A stretch of DNA of 42,613 nucleotides from Bradyrhizobium sp. Leo170 (GTDB lineage Bacteria; Pseudomonadota; Alphaproteobacteria; Rhizobiales; Xanthobacteraceae). Under the pieces are notes generated by a model that worked only from the letters and a program-made list of their open reading frames with translations, had not been told where the DNA came from and did no database searches. The position numbers and the translations under genes are program-made. Below, piece after piece: positions 17,072 to 28,014 of the stretch (positions are counted from its first letter, which is position 1; each line of letters starts with the position of its first letter). Where the stretch lies: NCBI RefSeq assembly GCF_004296405.1, contig NZ_PSRR01000027.1, positions 1 to 42,613 on the forward strand. Reading direction: 5' to 3'.

Positions 17072-18202
17072 CTAGGTACCCGTCCGAGTGCCGAAGAAGT
17101 CCTTGACCTTGGAGAAGAAACCTACCGCCTCCGGTTGCGTCGCGCCGGAGGAGAGCTTTTCGAACTCCGTCAGCAATTCCTGTTGCTTCTTGGTCAGATT
17201 CTGGGGCGTTTCGACCACGACCTGGACATACATGTCGCCGGTCTGACGCGACCGCAGCACCGGCATGCCTTTTGATGCAATGCGGAATCGGCGGCCGGAT
17301 TGCGTTCCGGCCGGTACCTTCACCTTGGTCTTGCCCTTGTCGATGGTCGGCACATCGAACTCGCCACCCAGGGCCGCGGTGACCATCGAGATCGGCACGC
17401 GGCAGTGCAGGTCGGCGCCATCGCGCTGGAAGAACGGGTGCTGGGTGAGCGACAGGAAGATATAGAGGTCGCCGGACGGGCCGCCGCGGACGCCGGCTTC
17501 GCCCTCGCCCGCGAGGCGAATGCGGGTGCCATCCTCGACGCCCTGGGGAATATTGACCGACAGCGTCCGCTCGCGCGTGACCCGACCGGAGCCGGAGCAA
17601 GACGGACAGGCGTCCTCGATCATCTGGCCGCGACCCTGGCAGCCGGGGCAGGTGCGCTCCAGCGTGAAGAAGCCCTGGGCCTGGCGGATGCGACCGGCGC
17701 CGCCGCACATCGAGCAGGTCTTCGGCTTGGTGCCGGCCTTGGCGCCGGTGCCGGAACAGGATTCGCAGGTGACGGAGACGGGAATTTCGATCTGCGCGGT
17801 CTTGCCGAGATACGCCTCCTCGAGCGTGATCTCCATGTTGTAGCGCAGATCGGCGCCGCGCTCGCGGCCGCCGCTGCGACGCTGCCCGGCCATGCCGAAC
17901 AGGTCTTCGAAAATATCGGAGAAGGAAGAGGCAAAACCAGCGCCGAAGCCCGGACCGCCACCGCCCATGCCCTGCTCGAACGCGGCATGGCCGTAGCGGT
18001 CATAAGCGGCGCGCTTGTCGTTGTCCTTCAGGACCTCGTAGGCTTCGTTGATTTCCTTGAACCTGACCTCGCTCGAGGCATCGCCGGGATTGCGGTCCGG
18101 ATGCCATTTCATCGCGAGCTTGCGGAAAGCCGATTTCAGCTTGGTTTCGTCCGCGTTCCGCTCGACCTCGAGGGTCTCGTAATAGCAGCGCTTGGTAGAC
18201 AT
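17072..18202 (-). CDS. dnaJ: Molecular chaperone DnaJ (Hsp40)
   Basis: The product is 376 aa. The J domain spans residues 1-70 with the HPD motif in MKWHPDRN. A Gly-rich segment follows ([11 protein letters not shown]), then four zinc-binding CxxCxGxG repeats ([32 protein letters not shown]), then two beta-sandwich substrate-binding domains. It stimulates the DnaK ATPase and delivers unfolded clients. It lies downstream of dnaK on the same strand, separated by 142 bases that include an intrinsic terminator hairpin, so its level is probably set below that of DnaK. Confidence 0.97.
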   Translation of the reverse strand: MSTKRCYYETLEVERNADETKLKSAFRKLAMKWHPDRNPGDASSEVRFKEINEAYEVLKDNDKRAAYDRYGHAAFEQGMGGGGPGFGAGFASSFSDIFEDLFGMAGQRRSGGRERGADLRYNMEITLEEAYLGKTAQIEIPVSVTCESCSGTGAKAGTKPKTCSMCGGAGRIRQAQGFFTLERTCPGCQGRGQMIEDACPSCSGSGRVTRERTLSVNIPQGVEDGTRIRLAGEGEAGVRGGPSGDLYIFLSLTQHPFFQRDGADLHCRVPISMVTAALGGEFDVPTIDKGKTKVKVPAGTQSGRRFRIASKGMPVLRSRQTGDMYVQVVVETPQNLTKKQQELLTEFEKLSSGATQPEAVGFFSKVKDFFGTRTGT

Positions 18203-18277
18203 CAGTCAAACCCGCCCGAATTCATCCTCATGCCGGACCATGCGTTCGGCAAGATGCAGTGTTCGGCTTAACGAAAA

Positions 18278-18327
18278 ATGACCCCCATCCATGGAGACGC
18301 TTGGCGCGCTCTTGGCATGGGGGTCAT
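18278..18327 (-). terminator. Intrinsic terminator/attenuator between dnaK and dnaJ
   Basis: Arms ATGACCCCCAT (18317-18327 read on the minus strand) and ATGGGGGTCAT (18278-18288) form a perfect 11-bp stem around a 28-nt loop. On the minus strand the stem runs directly into a short U-run (TTTTT). The structure is 17 bases past the dnaK stop. It should stop part of the transcripts from the dnaK promoter before dnaJ. Confidence 0.75.
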
Positions 18328-18344
18328 CATCCTACGCCCGTGTC

Positions 18345-20243
<1,899 letters not shown>

Positions 20244-20351
20244 GGTTCTGATTTCCTTCTCTTCTCTAAGGCAGGTTGGCTGGGCCCTGGCGGCGCACCG
20301 AACCGAACCCCCACACGTTCAAATGCTCGCGATATTGCGACGATGAGGCTC

Positions 20352-20379
20352 ATATAGGAGGGGGGGTAAGGCCTGCAAG
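20352..20379 (-). promoter_or_regulatory. RpoH (sigma-32) heat-shock promoter of dnaK
   Basis: On the minus strand CTTG (20376-20379) and CCTATAT (20352-20358) are separated by exactly 17 bases, matching the alphaproteobacterial RpoH consensus CTTG-N17/18-CYTAT. The predicted start of transcription near 20345 leaves a leader of about 100 bases before the dnaK ATG, with an AAGGA element close to the start codon. No HrcA/CIRCE site is seen here, so induction probably depends on RpoH. Confidence 0.8.
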
Positions 20380-20665
20380 GACTGGACGCAACCTTGAGAC
20401 CTGAAAAGACTGACGTTTGAAAGATTGTGTCAGCCCGGGCCGGGATCGGCTTGGGCCCGGCTTGGTCCTTGGGCCGACATTAACGAATGCGCAAGAAAGC
20501 TGCGACATTGCACCCTGCGCCATCAGGCGGCATGAAGCCGCCCGCCCCTGTCGTCGGGCCATCAAAACCGCTAAAAGCGGGCCAACTGAACGAGGCCCGA
20601 CAGCTTGCGGCCCGCGCCGGCCGCCCATCGAACGGCTTCAATGCCAAACCCGGTAGATCCTTGAC

Positions 20666-21601
20666 ATGAACCCCATTCGCCTCCTCGCCGCGGTCGCCCT
20701 GTTCATTGCCGCCGCATTTCCCGCCTTTGCCGCGGACGTGGTCTTTCCGCCGGGCGCCCGGGTCGGGATGAAGCCGCTGGTGGGGCTCAATCGCGCGAAA
20801 ACCTTCACCGGCTTCGAGACCGAGGACCAGGGTGTCAAGGTGCTGGTGACCGACCTGCCGGCGGAGGCCTATGGCGAGGTCGCCAATGCCTTCAAGGCGA
20901 ACCCGGGCGGCGCCGGCGGGATCAAGCCGGAGAGCATCGAGACAGCGGCCGGCCTTGCCTATTACACGGTCGAGAATGCCAAGGATGGCGCCGGCGGCGT
21001 GCGGCGCTATTCGATGATCCTGCCCGGCCCGACCTTCTCCGGCTACATCGCCATGCAGGTCCCGGAGAATGCCGCCAGGATCTATACCGACGACGCCGTC
21101 CGCCAGATGTTTTCGACCGCCGCGATCCGGGATCAGGTTCCGGTCGACGAGCAGCTCGGGCTGATGCCGTTCAAGATAACCGAACTGGCGAACTTCAAGA
21201 ACGTCCGCACGCTGGCGCCTGGCGCCGCGCTGATTGTCGCCGATGGCGACGAGAAGAGCGGGTTCGAGGTGGCGCCGTTCATGATCATCGGCATCATCGG
21301 CTCGACCGCGGCCTCTCCGGATGACCGCGGCCGTTTTGCCCAGCAGATCGCAACCACGATCCCCGGCGTGCGCGACGGACGGATCACGATGTCGGAGCCG
21401 ATCCGCATCGATGGCCAGCCCGGCTACGAGACACGGATCGATGCGGTCAGCGGCAAGGACAACACGCCCGTTACCATCGTGCAGTGGCTGCGGTTCGGTG
21501 CGCAGACCTCGCTGCGCATCATCGGCTCCTCGCCGCGCGATCAATGGTCGACCGCGTTCCCGCGCTTCCGCAGCGTGCGCGACGGAATTCAGCCGCGATA
21601 A
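20666..21601 (+). CDS. Secreted protein of unknown function
   Basis: The product is 311 aa. A clear signal peptide (MNPIRLLAAVALFIAAAFPAFA) is cleaved after residue 22. The mature protein begins DVVFPPGARVGMKPLVGL and shows no transmembrane segment, cysteines or recognised catalytic motif. Its pattern of alternating strands (FEVAPFMIIGIIGS, ITMSEPIRIDGQPGYETR) suggests a beta-rich periplasmic fold. I do not recognise the family. It lies between the dnaK and grpE genes, convergent with grpE and divergent from dnaK, with a strong stem-loop after its stop. The 422 bases between dnaK and this gene hold the dnaK promoter; no gene is credible there. Confidence 0.75.
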   Translation: MNPIRLLAAVALFIAAAFPAFAADVVFPPGARVGMKPLVGLNRAKTFTGFETEDQGVKVLVTDLPAEAYGEVANAFKANPGGAGGIKPESIETAAGLAYYTVENAKDGAGGVRRYSMILPGPTFSGYIAMQVPENAARIYTDDAVRQMFSTAAIRDQVPVDEQLGLMPFKITELANFKNVRTLAPGAALIVADGDEKSGFEVAPFMIIGIIGSTAASPDDRGRFAQQIATTIPGVRDGRITMSEPIRIDGQPGYETRIDAVSGKDNTPVTIVQWLRFGAQTSLRIIGSSPRDQWSTAFPRFRSVRDGIQPR

Positions 21602-21611
21602 CATCGATCTC

Positions 21612-21635
21612 TGCCGGCCTCTGTCGAGGCCGGCA
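21612..21635. terminator. Bidirectional stem-loop between convergent genes
   Basis: A perfect 10-bp GC-rich stem (TGCCGGCCTC/GAGGCCGGCA) with a TGTC tetraloop lies 10 bases after the stop of the secreted-protein gene and 34 bases after the grpE stop on the other strand. It fits a shared transcription end, although no U-run follows. Confidence 0.6.
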
Positions 21636-21669
21636 TCAACGGCGTTGCATCAGCCGATGCGTTGCAGAT

Positions 21670-22278
21670 TCAGTTTTGCTGTGCGGCCGAAGCCGGCGCG
21701 GTCTTTGCGCCGCCCTTGGAGACACCGACGAGCGCCGGACGCAGCACGCGATCGCCGATCGTGTAGCCGGCCTGCACCACCTGCACCACCGTGCCCGAGG
21801 GCACGGAGGGATCGGGAACCTCGTACATCGCCTGCTGGAAGTTCGGATCGAACTTCTCGCCGGTGGGATCGAATTTCTTGACGCCGTTCTTCTCCAGCGT
21901 GGCGTGCAGCGAACGCTCGGTCAATTCGACGCCCTCGATCAGGGCCTTCAGCCCAGGGTCGGCGGCCGCCTTGGCCTCCGCCGGGACAGCATCGAGGGCA
22001 CGCTGCAGATTGTCGGCGATGTCGAGGATGTCGCGGGCAAAGCCGGTGATGCCGTAGGCGCGCGCGTCCGCGATCTCGCGGCTGGTGCGCTTGCGCAGGT
22101 TTTCCATCTCGGCCAGCGTGCGCAGCGTCCGATCGCGCGCTTCGTTCAGCTCCTTGGTCAGGGCCTCCGCCGATCCCTGCTCGGGATCGTCGGGCATGAC
22201 GTAGGGCTTCGAGACCACGGGCTCGCCGGTCTGCGCCGGGTTCTCGGCGTTGTCGTTCGGCCGGTTCGGATCGGTCAT
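21670..22278 (-). CDS. grpE: Nucleotide exchange factor GrpE
   Basis: The product is 202 aa from the ATG at 22278, with an AAGG ribosome site; upstream in-frame codons are not needed. A disordered acidic N-terminus is followed by a long coiled coil ([28 protein letters not shown], about 50-77) with the family's AEMENLRKR core. The C-terminal beta-wing holds [13 protein letters not shown] and [23 protein letters not shown]. It releases ADP from DnaK. It is transcribed apart from hrcA upstream, a palindromic repeat lying between them. A CTTGATT hexamer region upstream could be a weak heat-shock promoter but has no good -10. Confidence 0.96.
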   Translation of the reverse strand: MTDPNRPNDNAENPAQTGEPVVSKPYVMPDDPEQGSAEALTKELNEARDRTLRTLAEMENLRKRTSREIADARAYGITGFARDILDIADNLQRALDAVPAEAKAAADPGLKALIEGVELTERSLHATLEKNGVKKFDPTGEKFDPNFQQAMYEVPDPSVPSGTVVQVVQAGYTIGDRVLRPALVGVSKGGAKTAPASAAQQN

Positions 22279-22390
22279 GGCTTGCCTTTTGGAAAAATCG
22301 CGTCTGGTCAACATTTAAGGGATTGGCTGGCCGGGATATCGTGCTTTGGGCAACGAAAATCAAGCGCAACCAGCCCGGTTTCGGGGATTC

Positions 22391-22464
22391 GAGCATGATC
22401 CGGAAAAGTGGAAGCCGGTTTTCCCTCGCGACAAACGCGAAGCGTTTGCGCGGAGATCATGCTC
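22391..22464. repeat. Palindromic repeat, GAGCATGATC family (copy 2)
   Basis: Perfect 10-bp terminal inverted repeats (GAGCATGATC at 22391-22400 and GATCATGCTC at 22455-22464) enclose a core with an inner palindrome around CGCGAAGCGTTTG. The stretch 22417-22464 is nearly identical, in inverted orientation, to the repeat at 39269. It lies between hrcA (ending 22488) and grpE. Confidence 0.8.
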
Positions 22465-22487
22465 AAACAAAGAGATGAGATCATGAT

Positions 22488-23576
22488 CTAACCGCCCAGG
22501 ATCCTGCTGACGAGGCGCGCGGCATAGTCCACGGTCGGGATCACCCGCGCGTAATTCAGCCGGGTCGGCCCGATCACGCCGAGCACGCCCACGATACGGC
22601 CAGCGCCGTCGCTATAGGGCGCAACGATGGTCGAGGACCCCGACAGCGAGAACAATTTGTTCTCCGACCCGATGAAGATTCGCACGCCATCGGCGCTTTC
22701 TGCGCGCCCCAGCAGGTCGATCACGCCGCGCTTGGTCTCGAGATCGTCGAACAGCGACTTGATACGCTCGAGATCCTCGAGCGCATGCAAATCCTCCAGC
22801 AGATTGGCGTGCCCGCGCACGATGAGCTGCCGGTCCTCATTGTCGCCGCCAGACCAGCTCGCGAGCCCTGCCGAGATCACCTTCTGCGTCAATTGATCGA
22901 GCTCTACGCGCCTTTGTGCGAGCGCGGTCTCGAGTTCGAGCCGCGCTTCCGCGAGCGTACGCCCGAGGATGCGCGCATTGAGGAAGTTGGTGGCCTCGAT
23001 CAGCGCCGAGGATGGAACACCCGGCGGCAAGCCCAGCACCCGGTTCTCGACCTGCCCGTCTTCGCCGACCAACACCACCAACGCACGTTCCGGCTCGAGC
23101 CGCACGAACTCGATATGCTTCAGCCGCGCGTTGGACTTCGGCGTCAGCACCACGGCGGCGGCGCGGGTGAGGCCGGATAGCCGGATCAGAGCCTCGTCGA
23201 GCGCTGCCTCCACCGACTGCGCGCGGCCGACGGTAGCCAATTGGCTTTGGATCGATTGCCGTTCCGCCTCGGTGAGGTGGCCGACCTGCATCAGCGCATC
23301 GACGAAAAAGCGCAGGCCCAATTCGGTCGGCAGCCGGCCGGCGGAGGTATGCGGCGCGTAGATAAGGCCGAGCTGCTCGAGATCGGACATCACATTGCGC
23401 ACCGAGGCCGGCGACAGCGGGAGCGCGATCAGGCGCGAGATGTTGCGCGAGCCGACCGGCTCGCCGGTCGCCAGATAACTTTCGACGATTTGACGGAAAA
23501 TGTCGCGCGAACGCTCGTTGAGCTGGGCAAGCCCGGCGTGCGGCGTGATCAAACCGACCGGTTCGTGTTGAGCCAC
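22488..23576 (-). CDS. hrcA: Heat-inducible transcription repressor HrcA
   Basis: The GTG at 23576 has a GGAG ribosome site five bases upstream and gives 362 aa, the usual length. A winged-helix domain lies at the N-terminus (about 15-90: [26 protein letters not shown], then [18 protein letters not shown] and [13 protein letters not shown]). A GAF-like and dimerisation region follows, ending [23 protein letters not shown]. HrcA represses groESL-type genes through the CIRCE operator; no CIRCE copy is visible in this window, so its targets must lie elsewhere. It is divergent from rph. Confidence 0.96.
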   Translation of the reverse strand: MAQHEPVGLITPHAGLAQLNERSRDIFRQIVESYLATGEPVGSRNISRLIALPLSPASVRNVMSDLEQLGLIYAPHTSAGRLPTELGLRFFVDALMQVGHLTEAERQSIQSQLATVGRAQSVEAALDEALIRLSGLTRAAAVVLTPKSNARLKHIEFVRLEPERALVVLVGEDGQVENRVLGLPPGVPSSALIEATNFLNARILGRTLAEARLELETALAQRRVELDQLTQKVISAGLASWSGGDNEDRQLIVRGHANLLEDLHALEDLERIKSLFDDLETKRGVIDLLGRAESADGVRIFIGSENKLFSLSGSSTIVAPYSDGAGRIVGVLGVIGPTRLNYARVIPTVDYAARLVSRILGG

Positions 23577-23738
23577 AATAACTCCAACTCCCTCACAACT
23601 GCCTCTAATTTGACCATCCACACGCCCGCTGACAAGCGTGCATTACCGCCCGGGAGCCGGCCAAAAGGCTTGCCGCTACGCCTGCCCGCTCCTACAAGCA
23701 CCGCCAGCCATATTCGCTCGAATTCCCGGAGGATTCCC

Positions 23739-24452
23739 ATGCGGCCAAGCCGCCGTGCACCCGACGAACTGCGCCCCGTCTCATTGGAACGCGGCGTGGT
23801 GAAATATGCCGAGGGTTCCTGCATGGTGAAATTCGGCGACACCCACGTGCTCGTGACCGCGACCCTGGAAGACCGCCTGCCGCCGTGGCTGAAGGGTCAG
23901 GGCCGCGGCTGGGTCACCGCCGAATACGGCATGCTTCCCCGCGCCACGCTGGAACGGACCCGGCGCGAGGCCTCCGCCGGCAAGCAGGGCGGCCGCACCA
24001 TCGAGATCCAGCGCCTGATCGGCCGCTCGCTCCGCGCCACGGTCGACCTGGAAGCGCTGGGCGAACGCCAGATCACTGTCGATTGCGACGTGTTGCAGGC
24101 CGACGGCGGCACGCGCACCGCCTCGATCACCGGCGCCTGGGTCGCGCTCGCCGACTGCATCAACTGGATGAAGGCCCGCAACATGCTGAAAACCAACGTG
24201 TTGCGCGACAACGTCGCGGCCATCTCCTGCGGCATCTATAACGGCACGCCGGTGCTCGACCTCGACTATGCCGAGGATTCGGAAGCCGAGACCGACGCCA
24301 ATTTCGTGATGACCGGCGACGGCCGCATCATCGAGGTGCAGGGCACCGCGGAAAAGACGCCGTTCTCGCAGGACGAGTTCCTGGCGCTAATGGGGCTGGC
24401 GCGCAAGGGTGTGGCGCGGCTGGTCGACTTGCAGAAAATGGCGGTGTCGTAG
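23739..24452 (+). CDS. rph: Ribonuclease PH
   Basis: The product is 237 aa from an ATG with a strong CCCGGAGGA ribosome site; the frame is open upstream but the family N-terminus [14 protein letters not shown] starts here. The phosphorolytic exoribonuclease fold is shown by [53 protein letters not shown] and [18 protein letters not shown]. It trims the 3' ends of tRNA precursors. It begins the rph-rdgB-hemW operon and is divergent from hrcA, an arrangement common in alphaproteobacteria. Confidence 0.97.
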   Translation: MRPSRRAPDELRPVSLERGVVKYAEGSCMVKFGDTHVLVTATLEDRLPPWLKGQGRGWVTAEYGMLPRATLERTRREASAGKQGGRTIEIQRLIGRSLRATVDLEALGERQITVDCDVLQADGGTRTASITGAWVALADCINWMKARNMLKTNVLRDNVAAISCGIYNGTPVLDLDYAEDSEAETDANFVMTGDGRIIEVQGTAEKTPFSQDEFLALMGLARKGVARLVDLQKMAVS

Positions 24453-24462
24453 TCAATAGGCC

Positions 24463-25092
24463 ATGCACCGTCGAATCACTGGAAAGCTCGTGATCGCGAC
24501 CCACAATCCCGGCAAGCTTGCCGAGATGCGCGAATTGCTGGCACCGCATGGCGTGGAGGCGATCTCGGCGGGCGATCTCGGACTTGGCGAGCCCGAGGAG
24601 ACCGGCGACAGTTTTCGCGCCAATGCCGCGATCAAGGCGATCGCCGCAGCCAAGGCCGCCGATCTTCCGGCATTTGCCGATGATTCCGGGCTGGCGGTCG
24701 ATGCGCTGGACGGCGCCCCCGGCATCTATTCGGCGCGCTGGGCCGGCGAAAACAAGGATTTCACCGCCGCGATGACGCGGATCGAACGCCTGTTGCAGGA
24801 ACGCGACGCGACCGCGCCCGACCGCCGAAGCGCGCATTTCGTCTCCGCGCTCTGCGTCGCCTGGCCGGACGGACATCTCGAAGAGGTCGAGGCGCGCGCC
24901 GATGGAACCTTGGTGTGGCCGCCGCGCGGCACCGCCGGTTTCGGCTACGACCCCATGTTCCTGCCGGATGGCCATACCCGCACCTTCGGCGAGATGACGA
25001 GCGTCGAGAAGCACGGGCTGCCACCGCTCGGGCTCGGCCTGTCGCACCGGGCCCGCGCCTTCGTCAAATTGGCGGAGATATGCCTTGACTGA
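24463..25092 (+). CDS. rdgB: RdgB/HAM1-family dITP/XTP pyrophosphatase
   Basis: The product is 209 aa, starting 10 bases after rph. Signature motifs are [13 protein letters not shown] (residues 10-22), [25 protein letters not shown] (substrate and metal site) and [11 protein letters not shown]. It hydrolyses non-canonical purine nucleoside triphosphates such as dITP and XTP to keep them out of DNA. Its 3' end overlaps hemW by eight bases, which indicates coupled translation. Confidence 0.96.
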   Translation: MHRRITGKLVIATHNPGKLAEMRELLAPHGVEAISAGDLGLGEPEETGDSFRANAAIKAIAAAKAADLPAFADDSGLAVDALDGAPGIYSARWAGENKDFTAAMTRIERLLQERDATAPDRRSAHFVSALCVAWPDGHLEEVEARADGTLVWPPRGTAGFGYDPMFLPDGHTRTFGEMTSVEKHGLPPLGLGLSHRARAFVKLAEICLD

Positions 25093-26242
25093 CCGGGACC
25101 AGGCAGCCTTCGGCGTCTACGTGCACTGGCCGTTCTGCCTGTCGAAATGCCCGTATTGTGATTTCAACAGCCATGTCAGGCATACGCAGATCGATGAGGC
25201 GCGCTTTGCCCGCGCCTTCGCGCGCGAGATCGAGACGACTGCGGCGCGCGTCCCCGGCCGTGAAGTGTCTTCGATCTTCCTCGGCGGTGGGACGCCGTCA
25301 TTGATGCAGCCGCAGACGGTCGGCGCGATCCTGGATGCGATCGGCAAATATTGGCGCGTCGCGTCCGATGTCGAGGTGACGCTGGAAGCCAACCCGACGA
25401 GCGTCGAAGCGACGAGGTTTCGCGGCTACCGTGCCGCCGGCGTCAACCGCGTGTCGCTCGGCGTGCAAGCGCTCGACGACGCTTCGCTGAAGGCGCTGGG
25501 GCGGCTGCACACCGCGCGCGAAGCGCTCGATGCGGTCGCCGTCGCGCGCCAGTCTTTCGATCGCTATTCCTTCGACCTGATCTACGCCCGGCCCGATCAG
25601 ACCCCTGCGATGTGGGCCGACGAGCTGAGGCATGCGATCGCGGAAGCTGCCGAGCATCTCTCGCTCTATCAGCTCACGATCGAGGAAGGCACGCCATTCT
25701 TCGGCCTGCATGCCGCGGGCAAATTGCAGACGCCGGACGAGGCCGTCGCACGCGCGCTTTACGACGTGACGCAAGAAGTCTGTGTGCAAGCAGGCCTGCC
25801 GGCCTACGAGATTTCCAATCACGCCCGCCCCGGCGCGGAGTGCCGGCACAACCTCGTCTATTGGCGTGGCGACGAATATGCCGGCATCGGCCCGGGCGCG
25901 CATGGCCGCCTCGACATCAACGGCCGCCGTCACGCCACCGCAACGGAGAAGCGGCCGGAAGCCTGGGTGATGCGGGTCGAAACCAATGGCAGCGGCGTCG
26001 TCACCGACGAGGTGCTCAACAGCGAAGAGCGCGCCGACGAATTCCTGCTGATGGGGCTCCGTCTCGCCGAAGGCATCGACCCCGAGCGCTATGCGTCGCT
26101 TTCCGGCCGCGTACTCGACCCGCGCCGCATCGCGCTGCTGCGCGAAGAGGGCGCTATCATCGTCGACACCGACGGACGGCTGCGCGTGACCAAGTCAGGT
26201 TTCCCGGTGCTGGATGCCGTGGTGGCGGATTTAGCCGCATAG
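25085..26242 (+). CDS. hemW: Radical SAM protein HemW (heme chaperone, HemN-like)
   Basis: The product is 385 aa from a TTG inside the end of rdgB. The radical SAM cluster motif is [10 protein letters not shown] (CxxxCxxC, about residues 18-25), followed by [13 protein letters not shown]. The substitution pattern fits HemW instead of true coproporphyrinogen dehydrogenase: the extra cysteine of HemN's CxxxCxxCxC is replaced by Phe, and the [20 protein letters not shown] region is typical of HemW. It is thought to insert heme into respiratory proteins. It is the last gene of its operon and is followed by a composite palindromic repeat. Confidence 0.92.
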   Translation: MTDRDQAAFGVYVHWPFCLSKCPYCDFNSHVRHTQIDEARFARAFAREIETTAARVPGREVSSIFLGGGTPSLMQPQTVGAILDAIGKYWRVASDVEVTLEANPTSVEATRFRGYRAAGVNRVSLGVQALDDASLKALGRLHTAREALDAVAVARQSFDRYSFDLIYARPDQTPAMWADELRHAIAEAAEHLSLYQLTIEEGTPFFGLHAAGKLQTPDEAVARALYDVTQEVCVQAGLPAYEISNHARPGAECRHNLVYWRGDEYAGIGPGAHGRLDINGRRHATATEKRPEAWVMRVETNGSGVVTDEVLNSEERADEFLLMGLRLAEGIDPERYASLSGRVLDPRRIALLREEGAIIVDTDGRLRVTKSGFPVLDAVVADLAA

Positions 26243-26255
26243 TGACGTGCAGTTC

Positions 26256-26447
26256 GTAGCCCGGATGGAGCGCAGCGCAATCCGGGGTGTCTGCATTTAG
26301 AGCGTTTTCGAGCGAAGTGGACACCGGTTCGCGTGAAGAAAACGCGTCAAAATAAGAATCTAGAGCTTCGGTTCTGATTCAATCAGAACCAAAAATGCTC
26401 TAGCTCACGACAGAATCCCGGGTTGCGCTGCGCTTCACCCGGGCTAC
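26256..26447. repeat. Nested composite of two palindromic repeat families
   Basis: A GTAGCCCGGATGG-type element at 26256-26287 and its inverted partner at 26414-26447 flank a different repeat at 26297-26402. The inner element runs from AGAGCGTTTTCG to AATGCTCTAG and holds a perfect palindrome (GGTTCTGATT/AATCAGAACC, 26370-26390). The whole lies between hemW and the end of the LpoA-like gene, which converge, and fills the 215-base gap. It looks like one repeat inserted into, or bracketed by, copies of another. Confidence 0.75.
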
Positions 26448-26457
26448 GGCTGCTTCT

Positions 26458-27684
26458 TCAGGCCCCGAAACTCTTCGGTGACCCCGCGACCGCTTGCGTG
26501 CCGCCGCTGGCGACTTTCATCACCGCAAGTCCGCGCTCGTTGGTGCCGTCGGCGCGGAAACGGAACAGGCCGTCAATACCGGCAAAGCCGGAGGGATTGG
26601 TCAGCGTTTCCTGCTGGAAGCGCTGAGCGCCTTGCGTTCGCGCCAGTGCGGCCACCAGCGCAACGGCATCATAGGCGAGCGTCGCGGTGCGCACGGGTTC
26701 GGAGCCGTATTTGCTGCGGTAACGACCGGCGAAGGCGCGGAAGCCGGACGGATCCGGCGCGGCAAACAGGCCGCCCTGCAGCGCCTGGCTTGCGAACACG
26801 CGCGGATTGTCCCACAGGCCTGTCCCCAAGAGCTGGATGTTGCGCAGACTGGCACCGGCTGCGGTCAGCGCGTCTGCCGTCGCCACCACCGAATCACCGT
26901 CATCAGCGAGCAACAGCGCGTCGGCCTGCGCGAGCGACTGCGCCACTGTACGTGCCGGCGTGGCGCGATCGGCGCCGTATTTTTCGAATGCAACGACGCG
27001 GCCCTTGCGACCGGCCACCTGCTTGAACGCCGCCTCGACCACATTGCCATAGGCATTGTCGGGCACCAGCGCGGCAAAGGAGCGCTTTCCAATGCTCGCG
27101 GAATATTCGACGATCCGGTTGATGTCGGACTCCGGCAGGAAGCTCAGGAGATAGACACCGCGTCCCGCCACGCTCGAATCGGTCGAGAACGCGATTACTG
27201 AGATACCGCGCCCGCGCGCCACCTGGGCGACGGCCGGCACCGACTGGGCGAACAGCGGGCCCAAAATGATCTCCGCGCCCTCGCCGATTGCCTGCTGCGC
27301 GCCCTGGGAGGCGCCTTGCGGACTGCCGCCGTCGTCCTTGATCAGGAGCTGGACATTCGGGTTCTGGAATTCCGCCAGCGCCAGTTCGGCGGCGTTCTTC
27401 ATCGACTGCCCGGCGAGGCCGGCATTGCCGGCCGCCGAGAGCGGCAGGATCAGCCCTACTTTGACCTGCCCGTTGCCGATCGCCTGCGGCTGCTGTTGCG
27501 GGCCGGCGGGCGCTTCCGGCTGCGACGGGCTCGACGGACTGGTAAACTGGCTAAGGGTCTGCTGCACCCCCGAGCAGGCGGCCAGCAAGGGAGCGCCCAG
27601 CATCAGGCCAAGTGCTGTCCGGCGGGTCGCGGCGGAACCTTGCAGACCCGAGGATTTTGGTTTGCGACTATGCGGGCCCACCAT
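26458..27684 (-). CDS. LpoA-like lipoprotein with periplasmic ligand-binding fold (penicillin-binding protein activator family)
   Basis: From the ATG at 27684 the product is 408 aa. A twin-Arg-bearing leader ends in a lipobox (LLAAC, Cys37), so the mature protein is a lipoprotein. A Pro/Gln/Ser-rich linker follows, then a type I periplasmic binding fold (about 80-400: KVGLILPLSAAGNAGLAGQSMKNAAELAL, then ILGPLFAQSVPAVAQVA). This is the Leu/Ile/Val-binding-like half shared with LpoA, the outer-membrane activator of PBP1a in enteric bacteria. The gene is divergent from rsmI, as in E. coli, and yraN follows rsmI here. The activator role is inferred from fold and context. Confidence 0.8.
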   Translation of the reverse strand: MVGPHSRKPKSSGLQGSAATRRTALGLMLGAPLLAACSGVQQTLSQFTSPSSPSQPEAPAGPQQQPQAIGNGQVKVGLILPLSAAGNAGLAGQSMKNAAELALAEFQNPNVQLLIKDDGGSPQGASQGAQQAIGEGAEIILGPLFAQSVPAVAQVARGRGISVIAFSTDSSVAGRGVYLLSFLPESDINRIVEYSASIGKRSFAALVPDNAYGNVVEAAFKQVAGRKGRVVAFEKYGADRATPARTVAQSLAQADALLLADDGDSVVATADALTAAGASLRNIQLLGTGLWDNPRVFASQALQGGLFAAPDPSGFRAFAGRYRSKYGSEPVRTATLAYDAVALVAALARTQGAQRFQQETLTNPSGFAGIDGLFRFRADGTNERGLAVMKVASGGTQAVAGSPKSFGA

Positions 27685-27912
27685 CTCGTCTCTTCTCTTG
27701 ACCGGCCGTACCCGGCCGGGACTCCAACCGCCGAACAAATAGGGGATAGAATCAGGCATATTGTCGGCGAATAGTTAACCAAAACAAAGGGATTATCCCC
27801 ATGGCGAATTGCCAGCTGTGGACCGCGAACCCCTCACCAAATGCGCAGCACAGCCGCCCACTCTGCAAGACGCAAGCACGTTATGGCGCCGGCGCTCCCC
27901 CACTCTTCGTTC

Positions 27913-27960
27913 GAGCACGATCCTTGGGAAAACCGGTGTCCACTTTTCCGGATCATGCTC
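27913..27960. repeat. Palindromic repeat, GAGCATGATC family (copy 3, short form)
   Basis: Arms GAGCACGATC (27913-27922) and GATCATGCTC (27951-27960) enclose a GGAAAACCGGTGTCCACTTT core. It lies in the divergent region between the LpoA-like gene and rsmI and ends 55 bases before the preferred rsmI start, so it may sit in the rsmI leader. Confidence 0.75.
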
Positions 27961-28014
27961 TAGATTGGCATTATGCGCGCAAAAGCCAGCTCAAGATACG
28001 GCGCTGACGCCGGG

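Noticed and set aside
20487..20669. 60-codon open frame MRKKAATLHPAPSGGM upstream of the secreted-protein gene
   Set aside because: No ribosome site and no family, and it overlaps the start of a well-supported gene. I cannot support it as a gene.
22279..22390. Possible RpoH promoter of grpE (CTTGATT, then GATATC)
   Set aside because: The spacing and the -10 box do not match the consensus well enough to list it as a feature.
27801..28007. 68-codon open frame in the rsmI upstream region
   Set aside because: It runs through the palindromic repeat at 27913-27960 and has no recognisable features.
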